A DNA stretch of 64,000 bases from Dyadobacter sp. CY326 (GCF_021390515.1 NZ_JAJUXI010000008.1:186001-250000); one strand, 5' to 3'; counted from the first letter of the stretch, positions 44,661 through 54,238 are shown. Program-made: numbers and translations. Notes: generated from the sequence alone by a model not told the origin.

Positions 44661-45638
44661 ATGATCGAGAATAAATCAAAATACAAGCTGATTGTCAGCC
44701 ATGTTACCGACCGGATCCAATCGGAAGAATACCGCACCGGCGACAGAATTCCCTCCATCAATGCGTTTCGAAGCACTTATAATCTTTCGCGGGACACAGT
44801 TTTTGCAGGATTGCGCGAGCTGGTTTCAAAAGGGATCATTGCCTCCAATCATGGTGTGGGATATTTTGTAAAGAGCACCAAAATCCAGACCGGACATCAC
44901 ATTTTCCTGCTATTCAATGAGCTGAATGGATTTAAGGAAGTGCTTTTTAAATCATTTATGGAAGCTGTGGGAAATACGGCAACGGTGGACCTGTATTTTC
45001 ATAATTACAATAGAAAAGTTTTCGAAACCCTGGTGCGCGACGCCAACAACAGGTACACTGACTATATTATTATGTCGGGGAAATTTCAGGGGATCGGCGA
45101 TTTGCTGGAATCACTTTCGGGCCGGGTGCTGCTGCTGGATCATTTTCACCCCGAGCTCAAAGGGAGATATTCAGCTGTTTATCAGGATTTTGAGAAAAAT
45201 ACGTACGAAGCACTCGAATCTGGATTGGAGCTGATCCGGAAATACAAGCGCATTTTGATGGTCCAGAAAGAAGAAAAAGAACCCGAAGAAAGGTATGAAG
45301 GACTGAAAGCCTTTTGTGAAAACTACGGCTTTGCGCACGACTACATTTCGGAAACTGCTGGCCGCGAAATTCAAGCTGGTGATTTATTTATCGTCGTAAA
45401 AGATGAAGATCTGGCTGATCTGATCAAGCAAACCGGAGTTCAGCATTTAAAACCCGGCGAAGATTTTGGCATCATTTCCTACAATGACACACCCCTCAAA
45501 GAAGTCCTCGCCGGCGGGATCACCACACTTTCCACCGATTTCAGATTAATGGGAAAAACAATGGCCAGGCTCCTCGACACCAAAGCGATCCTGACCATTG
45601 AAAACCCCTGGCAGCTCAACATCCGCGGTTCACTTTGA
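44661..45638 (+). CDS. GntR-family regulator with sugar-binding-protein-like C-domain
   Basis: A 325-residue regulator. Residues 1-75 form a GntR winged helix (YKLIVSHVTDRIQSEEYRTG, RIPSINAFRSTYNLSRDTVF, GIIASNHGVGYFV). Residues about 80-320 resemble the periplasmic-binding/LacI-type ligand domain (HHIFLLFNELNGFKEVLF, YIIMSGKFQGIGDLLE, FGIISYNDTPLKEVLAGGIT). It therefore senses a sugar, as AraR does. The divergent GH127 gene suggests an arabinose-type ligand; this is inferred from the neighbour. Confidence 0.9.
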   Translation: MIENKSKYKLIVSHVTDRIQSEEYRTGDRIPSINAFRSTYNLSRDTVFAGLRELVSKGIIASNHGVGYFVKSTKIQTGHHIFLLFNELNGFKEVLFKSFMEAVGNTATVDLYFHNYNRKVFETLVRDANNRYTDYIIMSGKFQGIGDLLESLSGRVLLLDHFHPELKGRYSAVYQDFEKNTYEALESGLELIRKYKRILMVQKEEKEPEERYEGLKAFCENYGFAHDYISETAGREIQAGDLFIVVKDEDLADLIKQTGVQHLKPGEDFGIISYNDTPLKEVLAGGITTLSTDFRLMGKTMARLLDTKAILTIENPWQLNIRGSL

Positions 45639-45687
45639 ACTGGTGCACTGTGCATTGGAATTTTGGTTTATATTCCCAATCCACAAT

Positions 45688-46362
45688 TTAAATAATCAAC
45701 TTATACCCTATCCCGCGAATGTTGACGATCTGAATTTGCGGGTCTTCGCGAAGATGGCGGCGGAGGCGCGTGATGAAAACGTCCAGACTGCGGCCATTGA
45801 AGAATGTATCGTCGCCCCAAAGTTCTAAAAGCACAGAATTTTTTTCCAAAACCTGGTTGCGAAGCTGATAAAGGCGGCGCAACAGTTCAGCTTCCCGGTG
45901 CGACAAAGAAGCTTCCTGTCCGTTGAAAGACAACTTTTGTTTGGCAGGATCAAATGTATATTTGCCAATCTCAAACAAGGTCGAAGGAACATTAACCACA
46001 TTTTTGGGCCGAAGCAGCGCTTCAATGCGGACAACCAGTTCGTCGAGACTGAATGGCTTTTTGAGATAATCATTTCCGCCCAGCTCAAAACCTCTGACAA
46101 CGTCGGCGGTCTGCGACCGTGCGGTTAAAAACATGATAGGCACATTCGGGTCTTGCTTTCGAATGTGCTCGGCCATTGTAAATCCATCCATATCCGGCAT
46201 CATTACATCAGCCACGACAATGTCGGGGCGATGCGCTTCAAACTCAGCGAGACCGGCAATTCCGTTTGCGGCATAGCAAACCGTAAAACCGCGATAGGTC
46301 AGACTATCTTTCACGATCATACCCAGAGCAGGCTCGTCTTCAATGAGTAAAACTTTTGGCAT
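45688..46362 (-). CDS. OmpR/PhoB-family response regulator
   Basis: A 224-residue regulator with a receiver domain (acidic ED at 8-9, phospho-acceptor Asp52 in VVADVMMPDMDG, Thr in FLTARS, Lys near 102 in YLKKPF) and a winged helix (about 130-224; LSHREAELLRRLYQLRNQV, SLDVFITRLRRHLREDPQI, IVNIRGIGYKLII). It begins 3 bp after its kinase gene, so they are an operon. The 10-bp-phased TAACAC repeats before the divergent GLPGLI gene are its likely target. Confidence 0.95.
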   Translation of the reverse strand: MPKVLLIEDEPALGMIVKDSLTYRGFTVCYAANGIAGLAEFEAHRPDIVVADVMMPDMDGFTMAEHIRKQDPNVPIMFLTARSQTADVVRGFELGGNDYLKKPFSLDELVVRIEALLRPKNVVNVPSTLFEIGKYTFDPAKQKLSFNGQEASLSHREAELLRRLYQLRNQVLEKNSVLLELWGDDTFFNGRSLDVFITRLRRHLREDPQIQIVNIRGIGYKLII

Positions 46363-46365
46363 AAA

Positions 46366-47787
46366 TCAGAATTTCAAAATAAACTCGCTTCCCTTGCCCG
46401 GCTCGCTGACCACGTAAACGCTGCCACCATGCCGCTCCACAACTTGCCGGACATACGCAAGTCCCAGCCCGAAGCCTTTCACAGCATGCAAATTACCCGT
46501 AGGAACCCGGAAGAAACGCTCAAAAACCGCCTGCTGATGATTTTTTGCGATGCCGATCCCGTTATCCGCAACCGCCAGCTGCCAGCTGTTGCCATCATTT
46601 TTGTATTTAAAAATCACCGTCACTGCTTCGTTCGAATATTTAACCGCGTTATCAACCAAGTTGCTCAGCACATTGGCAAAATGTATCGGATCGACTGAAA
46701 CAACTTCGTTATCAGCAATTTGATGCTCAAAGTGGACTTGTTTCGTCGCTTTGAGCTTGTAACCTTCTGTAATCTCGCCAATCAGCTGGCGGAGGTTTAC
46801 CGGCTCCCGATGCAATGTCATTTCCTGCTTGTCCTCCACCGCCAGATTAAGCACTTTTTCGACGAGTTCAGAGAGGCGTCCGAGATTATTTTGAGAAATG
46901 GACAGGTAACTTTTTGCTTTTTCCGGATGGTCAAGCACGCCGTAGTTCATCATTGCTTCCACAGCCGCGGTTACTGTTGCAATGGGCGTTTTGAGCTCGT
47001 GGGTCATGTTATTAATGAAATCATTCTTTATTTCCGAAAGCCTTTTTTGCCTCAAAATCGTGTGCAGCATGTAAACGAAACAGCCGGTCGTCAGGGTTAG
47101 CAATAAAAAACTCGCCACCAGCAAGCCGCCCATTTTTTTGAACAAAAAGGAAAACGGCATGTCAAAAGTGGCTTGTACAAAAAGATTTTTCACCGGATTA
47201 ATCGGCACCGGAAATGTCCGGAACTGGTTTGATACATTAAACCCACTATCTCTTTTATCAACGAAGTAAGTTTTATCACCATTGGACTCAGGGATAATGC
47301 GCAATGTATCAATGAGAAACGCAGCCTGGACACCGCGTTTTTGAAGTTCGAGCCGGTAAGCACTGAACAATTTTCTTTTGTCAATTTGTCCGCCTTCTGC
47401 CCAGCCCATTACCAGCATTCTCGAAATCCGGTTTGCCAATGTGTCTCCCGGCGCCACTTTTACGGTTTTATCTTCAATATCGGAGCGAACATAGAGGCGC
47501 GTCTCCGCATTTGGACCCGATTTGAATTTCCTGACAATCATCCGCGACTGTGACAAAGGTGGAGCGCCCGGAGCGCCAAGCTTCCTGCCATTAAGACCAA
47601 AAAGCGCATCCGCCCTCGCAATTTGCTCCCCCTCGACCACCTGAAAAAGCGCTTCCTGAACCGTCTGCCTGAACTGCGAGCGATTTAGCCGATAAGTCGT
47701 CAAAAGCCAATAGCCCTGAAACGCATTGATTGCAACAATGCAAATAATCATCAACGAGAAAATGAACCTGATACGGGCGCTGCTCAT
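46366..47787 (-). CDS. Membrane sensor histidine kinase
   Basis: A 473-residue kinase: membrane helix 1 at about 8-29, a periplasmic sensor of about 185 residues without known motif, helix 2 at about 217-242 (LLVASFLLLTLTTGCFVYML), HisKA with His263 in NNMTHELKTPIA, and HATPase with NLVDNAVKYSNEA, VADNGIGIAK and GFGLGLAYVRQV. It is first in an operon with the OmpR-type regulator. TAGATTTG on the minus strand at 47799-47792 is a TAnnTTTG match, but so close to the ATG that the mRNA would be almost leaderless. Confidence 0.94.
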   Translation of the reverse strand: MSSARIRFIFSLMIICIVAINAFQGYWLLTTYRLNRSQFRQTVQEALFQVVEGEQIARADALFGLNGRKLGAPGAPPLSQSRMIVRKFKSGPNAETRLYVRSDIEDKTVKVAPGDTLANRISRMLVMGWAEGGQIDKRKLFSAYRLELQKRGVQAAFLIDTLRIIPESNGDKTYFVDKRDSGFNVSNQFRTFPVPINPVKNLFVQATFDMPFSFLFKKMGGLLVASFLLLTLTTGCFVYMLHTILRQKRLSEIKNDFINNMTHELKTPIATVTAAVEAMMNYGVLDHPEKAKSYLSISQNNLGRLSELVEKVLNLAVEDKQEMTLHREPVNLRQLIGEITEGYKLKATKQVHFEHQIADNEVVSVDPIHFANVLSNLVDNAVKYSNEAVTVIFKYKNDGNSWQLAVADNGIGIAKNHQQAVFERFFRVPTGNLHAVKGFGLGLAYVRQVVERHGGSVYVVSEPGKGSEFILKF

Positions 47788-47828
47788 AGTACAAATCTAC
47801 ATTGCGCCGCACACGTTTGATACGGCTG

Positions 47829-47864
47829 TAACACTATTTAACACTAAATACCAGTGCTTAACAC
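47829..47864. promoter_or_regulatory. 10-bp-phased TAACAC repeats, probable OmpR-type binding site
   Basis: TAACAC occurs at 47829, 47839 and 47859, with a degenerate TACCAG at 47849. The spacing is exactly 10 bp throughout, as for OmpR/PhoB-type direct repeats on one helical face. A CAACTTTG at 47875-47882 would be the -7 region of the GLPGLI gene, placing the repeats just upstream of the promoter. Confidence 0.68.
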
Positions 47865-47910
47865 AGCTTCCGCGCAACTTTGGAGCATCAAACTTAAACA
47901 GGTTAATGCT

Positions 47911-48684
47911 ATGAAAATCAAGATTTTGCTGGCCGCTTTATGGCTGGCCGCCGGGCAGGCTTATGCGCAGTTTTCAGGTCAGATCAACTATGAGGTGGTC
48001 CGTAAAATCGATCCTTCGCAATTGCGGATGGTGATCAATGGTGAGCCGGTGAAGCCAGGCGACCCGAATTTCCCTACGGACATTCCCGATTCACGAACCG
48101 TGGGTCAGAAAGTTCTTTTTGCAAGAAATTACATCAGGGAAATTATGGATGATCAGAACATGATTGTTCAACGGATGACAGCCGATGGCAGCCCGCCAAA
48201 AACCACCAATCTCGGCCGGCCGTTTGATGAATACAGATGTGTGGATCTGGCTGGCCAGAAGGTGATTTCTGTTTTGACGCTGAAAGGACCGGAGCCTAAA
48301 ACCTACAAAAGTGAAACTCCGATACAACGCATTTCCGGCTGGCAGCTTTCAGGTCAGACCAAGAAAATCGCGGGTTATTCATGCAAAAAGGCGACTGTAA
48401 TGTTCAAAAATGAGCCTTATGCAGTCTGGTTTACGGAAGAGCTGCCCGCAACTTACTCGCCTGTGCACGAGCTTACGCCCGAAAAGGGCGTGGTGCTGCT
48501 GATCGAAGGAAGCCGTGAGCAATTTAAAGCCAGCAAAGTGCAGTCCAGGGAGGTGAATGCCAAAGATGTGGAGCCGCAAACAGGCGCGCAGCAAATTTCC
48601 AAAGAAGAACTGAATGACCTTCGCGAGAAGGAAATGGCCGATTTTCGCCAGCGCAAAATGATGCCGGGAGACGGCGGAAGATAA
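47911..48684 (+). CDS. GLPGLI-family secreted protein
   Basis: A 257-residue exported protein with a signal peptide (MKIKILLAALWLAAGQAYAQ). The mature part opens FSGQINYEVVRKIDPSQ and contains QTKKIAGYSCKKATVMF and YAVWFTEELP, the GLPGLI family pattern; the name-giving motif is degenerate here (PEKGVVLLIEG). The function of the family is unknown. It is 4 bp from the next gene, an outer-membrane barrel, a pairing often seen in Bacteroidota. ATG 47911 is used because the signal peptide starts there. Confidence 0.88.
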   Translation: MKIKILLAALWLAAGQAYAQFSGQINYEVVRKIDPSQLRMVINGEPVKPGDPNFPTDIPDSRTVGQKVLFARNYIREIMDDQNMIVQRMTADGSPPKTTNLGRPFDEYRCVDLAGQKVISVLTLKGPEPKTYKSETPIQRISGWQLSGQTKKIAGYSCKKATVMFKNEPYAVWFTEELPATYSPVHELTPEKGVVLLIEGSREQFKASKVQSREVNAKDVEPQTGAQQISKEELNDLREKEMADFRQRKMMPGDGGR

Positions 48685-48688
48685 TCTT

Positions 48689-51478
48689 ATGAGAATCGCA
48701 ATGCTATTAGCCATCATCCTGACACATTTCACAGCCGCCGGACAGAAGCTCTCTGTCCGCGCGGAAGTGTCGGGCATCGTCCTCGATTCAATCAGCAAAA
48801 AACCTTTGCGCACGGCTTCCGTGTCACTCCTCACACAACGCGACTCCGCCTATGTCACGGCCAGCGTGACAGACGGAGACGGGAAGTTTCGACTTAAAAA
48901 CGTTTCAACCGGCAGTTATCGTTTGCTAGTTACATATGTCGGTTACCGAAACAAATCCGCTCACTTTGAAATAGTTACCAACGATCCGGTTAGCCTGGAT
49001 ACATTGTGGATGAGCGAGCAGGGGACGGAATTACAGGAAGTGGTGATCAAACAGGAAGCGCCGCCCGTAAGCATTAAAGGAGACACCGTGCAGTTCAATG
49101 CAGGCGCATTCAAAACCGAGCCAAATGCGCAGCTTGAAGCATTGCTCAAAAAGTTGCCGGGCGTGGAAGTTTCGCGTGACGGGGAAATTAAGAGCAATGG
49201 ACAAGCCGTCCGCAAGGTGCTGGTGGACGGAAAACCATTTTTTGGGGACGATCCCAAGATGGCCACCCGCAATCTGCCCGCCGACATTGTGGATAAGGTG
49301 CAGGTTTACGATCAATCTTCGGATCAGTCGCAGTTCTCTGGCATTGACGATGGTAACCGCGAGCGGACGATCAACATTACGATCAAGAAAGATAAAGGGA
49401 AGGGTTATTTTGGTCAAAATGCAATTGGCGCTGGCAGAAATACGGAGACCAGTGCAATGCGTTACGAGGGAAAACTGAGCCTCAACCGCTTCAACAACCG
49501 AAATGGAGGGCCTGGCAGGCAAATATCGCTTATCGGAGAAGCGAACAACCTGAACCGTCAGAATTTTTCATTGGGCGACGGCAGCCTGCCCGGCGGCGGA
49601 ATGGGCGGACCTACGTTCGTTGGCCAGTACGGGTCTTTTGGAAGTGAAAATGGGCAAACGCCCACGAGCATCACCGAAGTGCGGGCAGGCGGGTTCAACT
49701 ATCGTGCAGAAGGCGAGCAAGTGCGTTACGGAAAACGGGCGGAAGTTTCCGCGAGCTATTTTGCCAATCAGGCGATCACCACAACCAGTCAGGAAAGTCG
49801 GCGTGAATATGTTCTCCCTGGTCAATCTTTTTGGTCAGATCAATCCAATAATAACCGGAATAATGCATTCAATCAGCGCTTCAACGGACGGTTTGAGTTT
49901 CAGCTGGATTCCCTGACGAGCCTTCGTGTCACGCCCAACATTTCATGGCAAAATGTTCGCTTTAATAGCAATTTGAATAATTTTTCTTACTCTAAAAGCG
50001 GCGATTCACTGAATACGGGGCAGACGCATTATCGCTCAGCAGGCAACGGGATCAATGGTTATAACAACCTCATCTTAATGCGAAAGTTCAGAAAACTGGG
50101 CCGAACATTGTCTGCTAATCTGAACACGATTTTGTCAAACGGACAGAACACGGGCTATAATCAGTCGCGAAATGTATTTTACGATTCACTTGGCTTAGCA
50201 AATGTCATCGATGATATTGACCAGCAAAACCGGCAGAACAGTTTTTCGGCTCAGAACAACCTGAACTTCTCTTTTACAGAGCTACTTTCATTTCGTCAAA
50301 AGCTTGAAGTCAGATATGCCTTGTTAAATTATCAGAACCGTCAGTCCCGTTTTGTTTTTGATAAAAATGAGGAGACAAATAACTACGCTATTCCGGATTC
50401 AATGCTGACCAACCGCTTTGCCGGCACGTTTGATGCGCATAAAATGGGTGCAACCTTGCAGACGCAACGGCTCAGATTTAATTATACGCTCGGTTTGGAT
50501 GTGCAAAGTTCCAGGCAAGTTTCGGATAATTTATCGCAGGATTCGCGCATTAAAAAGCAGTATTTGCATTGGCTGCCCAATGCATTATTCAGTTACACTT
50601 TCCCTGGCAACAGGCGTGCGCGGCTGCAATATCGCACCCGCATTGCCCCGCCAAGTGTAACCCAGTTGCAACCCGTGATCGACAATACAAATCCACTCGA
50701 CATTAAAAGTGGCAATCCGACACTTCGCCCGGAATATTACAACACCCTGACACTGACATATAACAGCTCGGAAAGCAATGGAGACCGCAGCCTTTTTGTT
50801 TTCGCAAACCTGAACCAGAGCAACAGCCGGATCAACAATGCGGCGACGATCGGTGACAATGGTGCGCGCTTTTCCAAGCCAATCAATACACGCGGTTATT
50901 GGGCATTGAATAGTTTTTTGTCATGGAGCAAGCAAATCAATGCAATGAAACTAGATTTGACGTTCAATACGCAGGCCAATATTTCCGCTGGCCAGAGCCT
51001 GATCAATAACCTCAAAAACGAGGCGAAAACGACTTTGCTTGGTCAGGGCATTCGCATTCAATCAGCCTGGGAAGGTCAGATTGATTATGGGCTCGGGGCG
51101 CGGGTCAGTTATCAGCAGGCCAAATATTCGCTGTTGCCTCAGCAAAACACCCAGTATTGGTCGCAATATCTCACTGCGGATTTGTATTGGCAGCTTCCAT
51201 TGCATTTGGTGTTCACCTCAGACCTCACCTACACCGGCACCAGTGGCCGCACGGCAGGCTTCAACCAGAAGTTCACCCGCTGGAACGCCGCATTATCGCG
51301 CAGTTTTTTGAAGGGAAAACAAGGAGAGATCCGGCTGCAAGTTTTTGATATACTCAATCAAAACCGCAGCCTGACCCGGATCGTAACAGAGACTTACATT
51401 GAAGATATTCAGAGTGTTGTATTAAGGAGATATTTCCTTGTGAGCCTGGTTTACAACCTGCGCAAGTTTGGCATTTGA
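48689..51478 (+). CDS. TonB-receptor-like outer-membrane beta-barrel protein
   Basis: A 929-residue outer-membrane protein. Signal peptide to about 18; a carboxypeptidase-regulatory-like domain (about 26-105; VSGIVLDSISKKPLRTASVS, GSYRLLVTYVGY); a plug-like region (about 125-215; LLKKLPGVEVSRDGEIKSNG, VLVDGKPFFGDDPKMATRN); and a C-terminal OMP_b-brl_3 barrel ending RRYFLVSLVYNLRKFGI. No clear TonB box. Mate of the GLPGLI gene 4 bp upstream; probably controlled by the divergent two-component system. A strong terminator follows. Confidence 0.92.
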   Translation: MRIAMLLAIILTHFTAAGQKLSVRAEVSGIVLDSISKKPLRTASVSLLTQRDSAYVTASVTDGDGKFRLKNVSTGSYRLLVTYVGYRNKSAHFEIVTNDPVSLDTLWMSEQGTELQEVVIKQEAPPVSIKGDTVQFNAGAFKTEPNAQLEALLKKLPGVEVSRDGEIKSNGQAVRKVLVDGKPFFGDDPKMATRNLPADIVDKVQVYDQSSDQSQFSGIDDGNRERTINITIKKDKGKGYFGQNAIGAGRNTETSAMRYEGKLSLNRFNNRNGGPGRQISLIGEANNLNRQNFSLGDGSLPGGGMGGPTFVGQYGSFGSENGQTPTSITEVRAGGFNYRAEGEQVRYGKRAEVSASYFANQAITTTSQESRREYVLPGQSFWSDQSNNNRNNAFNQRFNGRFEFQLDSLTSLRVTPNISWQNVRFNSNLNNFSYSKSGDSLNTGQTHYRSAGNGINGYNNLILMRKFRKLGRTLSANLNTILSNGQNTGYNQSRNVFYDSLGLANVIDDIDQQNRQNSFSAQNNLNFSFTELLSFRQKLEVRYALLNYQNRQSRFVFDKNEETNNYAIPDSMLTNRFAGTFDAHKMGATLQTQRLRFNYTLGLDVQSSRQVSDNLSQDSRIKKQYLHWLPNALFSYTFPGNRRARLQYRTRIAPPSVTQLQPVIDNTNPLDIKSGNPTLRPEYYNTLTLTYNSSESNGDRSLFVFANLNQSNSRINNAATIGDNGARFSKPINTRGYWALNSFLSWSKQINAMKLDLTFNTQANISAGQSLINNLKNEAKTTLLGQGIRIQSAWEGQIDYGLGARVSYQQAKYSLLPQQNTQYWSQYLTADLYWQLPLHLVFTSDLTYTGTSGRTAGFNQKFTRWNAALSRSFLKGKQGEIRLQVFDILNQNRSLTRIVTETYIEDIQSVVLRRYFLVSLVYNLRKFGI

Positions 51479-51483
51479 AAAAG

Positions 51484-51515
51484 AATAAGGGCTTACTTTG
51501 CAGCAAGCCCTTATT
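51484..51515. terminator. Bidirectional intrinsic terminator
   Basis: AATAAGGGCTT (51484-51494) and AAGCCCTTATT (51505-51515) form a perfect 11-bp stem with a 10-nt loop. A-rich bases on the left and T-rich bases on the right suit both the barrel gene (plus) and the Hsp20 gene (minus). Confidence 0.9.
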
Positions 51516-51518
51516 TAT

Positions 51519-51968
51519 TTATCTGATTTCAATCAATCTGGGTGCTTTTTGTTTTACTTCTTCCTTTTTCGGGATTATTAAATGAAGCACCCCATTTTCG
51601 TATCTGGCGGCGATGCCTTCATCATTGACAACATCGCGCGGCAAAATGAAGGTTCTATGGAAAGACTGATAACTAAACTCCCGGCGCGTGTAGTTGCCCT
51701 GTTCTGTTTGCTCGTTTTGCTGCTTTTGAGATGAGATGGTGAGCGTGTTATTTTCCAGCTCAATCTTGAAATCTTGTTTTTCCATTCCAGGAGCCGCGAC
51801 TTCAACCGTAAAGTTGTCAGCAGATTCCAGAATGTTTACAGCGGGAACGGTTGTCTGAGTGCTTGAAAAATGACTGTTGTCCCAGTTGAAAAGTTCGCGG
51901 CCAAGAAAATCGTCGACCAGCGCAGGGATCGCAGAAAATGAATTGCGTCTGTTTTTGATCAGTGACAT
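51519..51968 (-). CDS. Hsp20/alpha-crystallin small heat-shock protein
   Basis: A 149-residue small chaperone. The alpha-crystallin domain (about 45-140) reads NILESADNFTVEVAAPGMEK, then FKIELENNTLTISSQKQ, FHRTFILPRDVV and the edge strand YENGVLHLIIPKKEE. It ends in a short basic tail with the I-x-I-like LIEIR. It forms oligomers that hold unfolded proteins in the cytoplasm. Its stop lies beside the bidirectional terminator. Confidence 0.95.
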   Translation of the reverse strand: MSLIKNRRNSFSAIPALVDDFLGRELFNWDNSHFSSTQTTVPAVNILESADNFTVEVAAPGMEKQDFKIELENNTLTISSQKQQNEQTEQGNYTRREFSYQSFHRTFILPRDVVNDEGIAARYENGVLHLIIPKKEEVKQKAPRLIEIR

Positions 51969-52340
51969 GACTTTAATCTTTTAAGGTTTAACAATGATTT
52001 TCACAATGCTATCCGCATTTGAAACCCGTTAAAACAAACCTCGTTCCAGAAAACTTTTTGTCATAAAAAATCAGCGATATTTTCAGCAATAAGCTGCTGC
52101 TGTGACACTTAGGCAGAAAAATTCTGACATTTTGTAAGGAACTAGCGGGGTTTTCAGCTGACAAATTTTCATATTGGTTTTGCTTGGACTGGGTTAATAC
52201 AACGACCAGTGTGGGGTTGAATAAGCTTGGACATTGCTTCATCCATCACCAGCATAATGAATACAACAAACCGACTTTTGAATACAAGTTCTTTGCGATA
52301 GCTAGTGTCCTTTGCATTATCAATCAAATGCAGAGAAAAA
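51969..52340. other. 372-bp divergent region upstream of Hsp20 and an SDR gene
   Basis: No gene can be supported here. A near-palindrome TGACATTTTGTAA lies at 52125-52137, and related TGTGAC/CTGACA stretches occur at 52101 and 52159. They could be stress-regulator sites for Hsp20, but the distance of about 150 bp from its start is long. No clear TAnnTTTG element was found. Confidence 0.35.
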
Positions 52341-53150
52341 ATGAAATACACATTAGTAACCGGGGCATCCGGCGGAATTGGCGAAGCCCTTGTGAAAAAG
52401 CTCGCAGCGAGACAGCATAACCTCGTTTTAGTAGCCCGCAATGCGGAAAAACTTGCAAAAATCACAAAAGAATTACAGGAGCAGCATGGAGTTCAGGCAG
52501 CATATATCGCGGCTGATTTGGCAAAGCCGGATGCCGCTTTTCAAATCTTTGCCGAAACACAAAAGCACGGTTGGGAGATTGATATATTGGTAAACAATGC
52601 AGGAATCGGCTCAGGTGGCGAATTTGCAACGCTCTCTTTGCAATCGGAGCTTGATTTATTGCAACTGAATAACGCCTCCTTGCTGGCAGTGACCCATCTT
52701 TTCCTGCAACCCATGCGTGAACGAAAAAGAGGCACCATAATCAATATCGCCTCAATGGCCGCATTTATGCCGGTTCCATACATGGCAACCTATGCCGCCA
52801 GCAAGGCATTTGTGCGCTCATTCACTCAGGCATTGACGCAGGAATGCATTCCTTGCAATATCCATGTTATGTTATTTGCGCCGGGACTGACCAAAACAAA
52901 TTTCAATGAATCGGCTGGGATCAATAATGAAAAAGGCGTGGGATTGAGTTCAGACTATCAAACGGCTGCCACGCAAACACCAGAAGATGTTGCTGATGAA
53001 TTGTTGCAAGCTTTGGACGCAAACAAACAGTTCAAAATATCCGGAAGCAGGAACCGCTTAGGGGCGCGTTTGGCAACATTGCTGCCCAATGCGATGATAA
53101 CCCGCGTTATGGCGAATTCTTACAGGAAAAAGTTAGGGCAAAGTAATTAA
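52341..53150 (+). CDS. Short-chain dehydrogenase/reductase (DltE/YqjQ-like)
   Basis: A 269-residue classical SDR. YTLVTGASGGIGEALVKKLA binds NAD(P); DILVNNAGIGSGG follows; the active site is NIASMAAF with Tyr/Lys in YAASKAFVRSF. The C-terminal region has a membrane-affine basic tail (RVMANSYRKKL). Substrate unknown. It is 9 bp before an AraC gene, a layout mirrored at 15540-17226. ATG 52341 puts the first beta-strand at the N-terminus. Confidence 0.92.
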   Translation: MKYTLVTGASGGIGEALVKKLAARQHNLVLVARNAEKLAKITKELQEQHGVQAAYIAADLAKPDAAFQIFAETQKHGWEIDILVNNAGIGSGGEFATLSLQSELDLLQLNNASLLAVTHLFLQPMRERKRGTIINIASMAAFMPVPYMATYAASKAFVRSFTQALTQECIPCNIHVMLFAPGLTKTNFNESAGINNEKGVGLSSDYQTAATQTPEDVADELLQALDANKQFKISGSRNRLGARLATLLPNAMITRVMANSYRKKLGQSN

Positions 53151-53159
53151 CTTGGTCGA

Positions 53160-54071
53160 ATGGAAACAACGACAACAGTTCACATTCAGTCGATCACGCA
53201 GTTGCATCACCTTTTGCAGTTTCCAAAACCGAAGCACCCGCTCGTCAGCTTGATAAAGTTTGAAGATTTTCCCGAAATTAAAATCGAACAGCGGACGAGG
53301 CTGGTCAATGATTTTTACCAGATAGTTTTGAAAACAGATTGCCCATGCAAAATTCAATATGGCCAAAGTGTATTTGATTTTGACGAAGGAGTGATGTCGT
53401 GTTTTGCACCCAGGCAGGTGAGTTTTATTGAAAAGGACTTCGTTTTTGCAAAAGCCGGCTGGCAGCTCTCCATTCATCCTGATTTTTTCAGAGGTTTTCC
53501 AATAGGCAGCAGGATCAAAACGTATGGCTATTTTGATTATGCAGTCAACGAAGCCCTTATTCTTTCGGAAGATGAGCAGGAGACTATGAATAATATTTTT
53601 GTCCAATTACAAAAAGAATCATTACTGCCCATCGACAACTTCAGCCAGGAAGTAATGATTGCCAACATTGAACTTCTGCTAACTTATTGCGATCGCTATT
53701 ATAACAGGCAGTTTATCACGCGCAAGGCCGTGGGTAACGAGTTGTTAAATAAAGTAGAGAATGTTCTGAATACTTATTTCAAATCTGACCAACTTGATAA
53801 GGGTCTGCCCACTGCCCAACACATCGCCGAAGCATTGCATTTATCATCCAAATATTTGAGCGATTGCTTGAAGCAGCTCACAGGAAGCACGACCCAACAG
53901 TTGATCCACGAAAAGCTGATTGAGCGCGCGAAGGAAAGATTGTCGACCACGCAGCTTTCAGTGAGTGAAATTGCCTATGAACTAGGTTTTGAATATCCGC
54001 AATCATTCAGTAAGCTTTTCAAAAGCAAAACGCAGCAGACGCCGTTGCAGTTTAGGGGGAGTTTTAATTGA
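53160..54071 (+). CDS. AraC-family transcriptional regulator, paralogue of the one at 16312
   Basis: A 303-residue regulator with a ligand-binding N-domain (CKIQYGQSVFDFDEGVMSCF, FAPRQVSFIEKDFVF) and a C-terminal AraC domain (about 210-303; IAEALHLSSKYLSDCLKQL, VSEIAYELGFEYPQSFSKLF). It shares long near-identical stretches with the 304-residue regulator, including RFYGRQFITRKA versus RYYNRQFITRKA and the C-terminal helix-turn-helix. Probably controls the SDR gene 9 bp upstream. Confidence 0.93.
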   Translation: METTTTVHIQSITQLHHLLQFPKPKHPLVSLIKFEDFPEIKIEQRTRLVNDFYQIVLKTDCPCKIQYGQSVFDFDEGVMSCFAPRQVSFIEKDFVFAKAGWQLSIHPDFFRGFPIGSRIKTYGYFDYAVNEALILSEDEQETMNNIFVQLQKESLLPIDNFSQEVMIANIELLLTYCDRYYNRQFITRKAVGNELLNKVENVLNTYFKSDQLDKGLPTAQHIAEALHLSSKYLSDCLKQLTGSTTQQLIHEKLIERAKERLSTTQLSVSEIAYELGFEYPQSFSKLFKSKTQQTPLQFRGSFN

Positions 54072-54238
54072 AAAAAGACATTCATTGAGAAAGTCCTTTC
54101 ACATCTAAATAAATCCGGCGGCAAGGCTCTTGCAACATGCTTCGGGGACAACTTTTCTCTGTGTTTACTTGTCCCATTTGATTTTTGAATATGCTCAGCG
54201 TCGCTTTCGAAGGATGCTGCAAGGTAACAGCACGAAGT

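Noticed and set aside
52125..52137. TGACATTTTGTAA as a definite heat-shock operator
   Set aside because: One arm has a mismatch, it is about 157 bp from the Hsp20 start and I cannot tie it to a known regulator.
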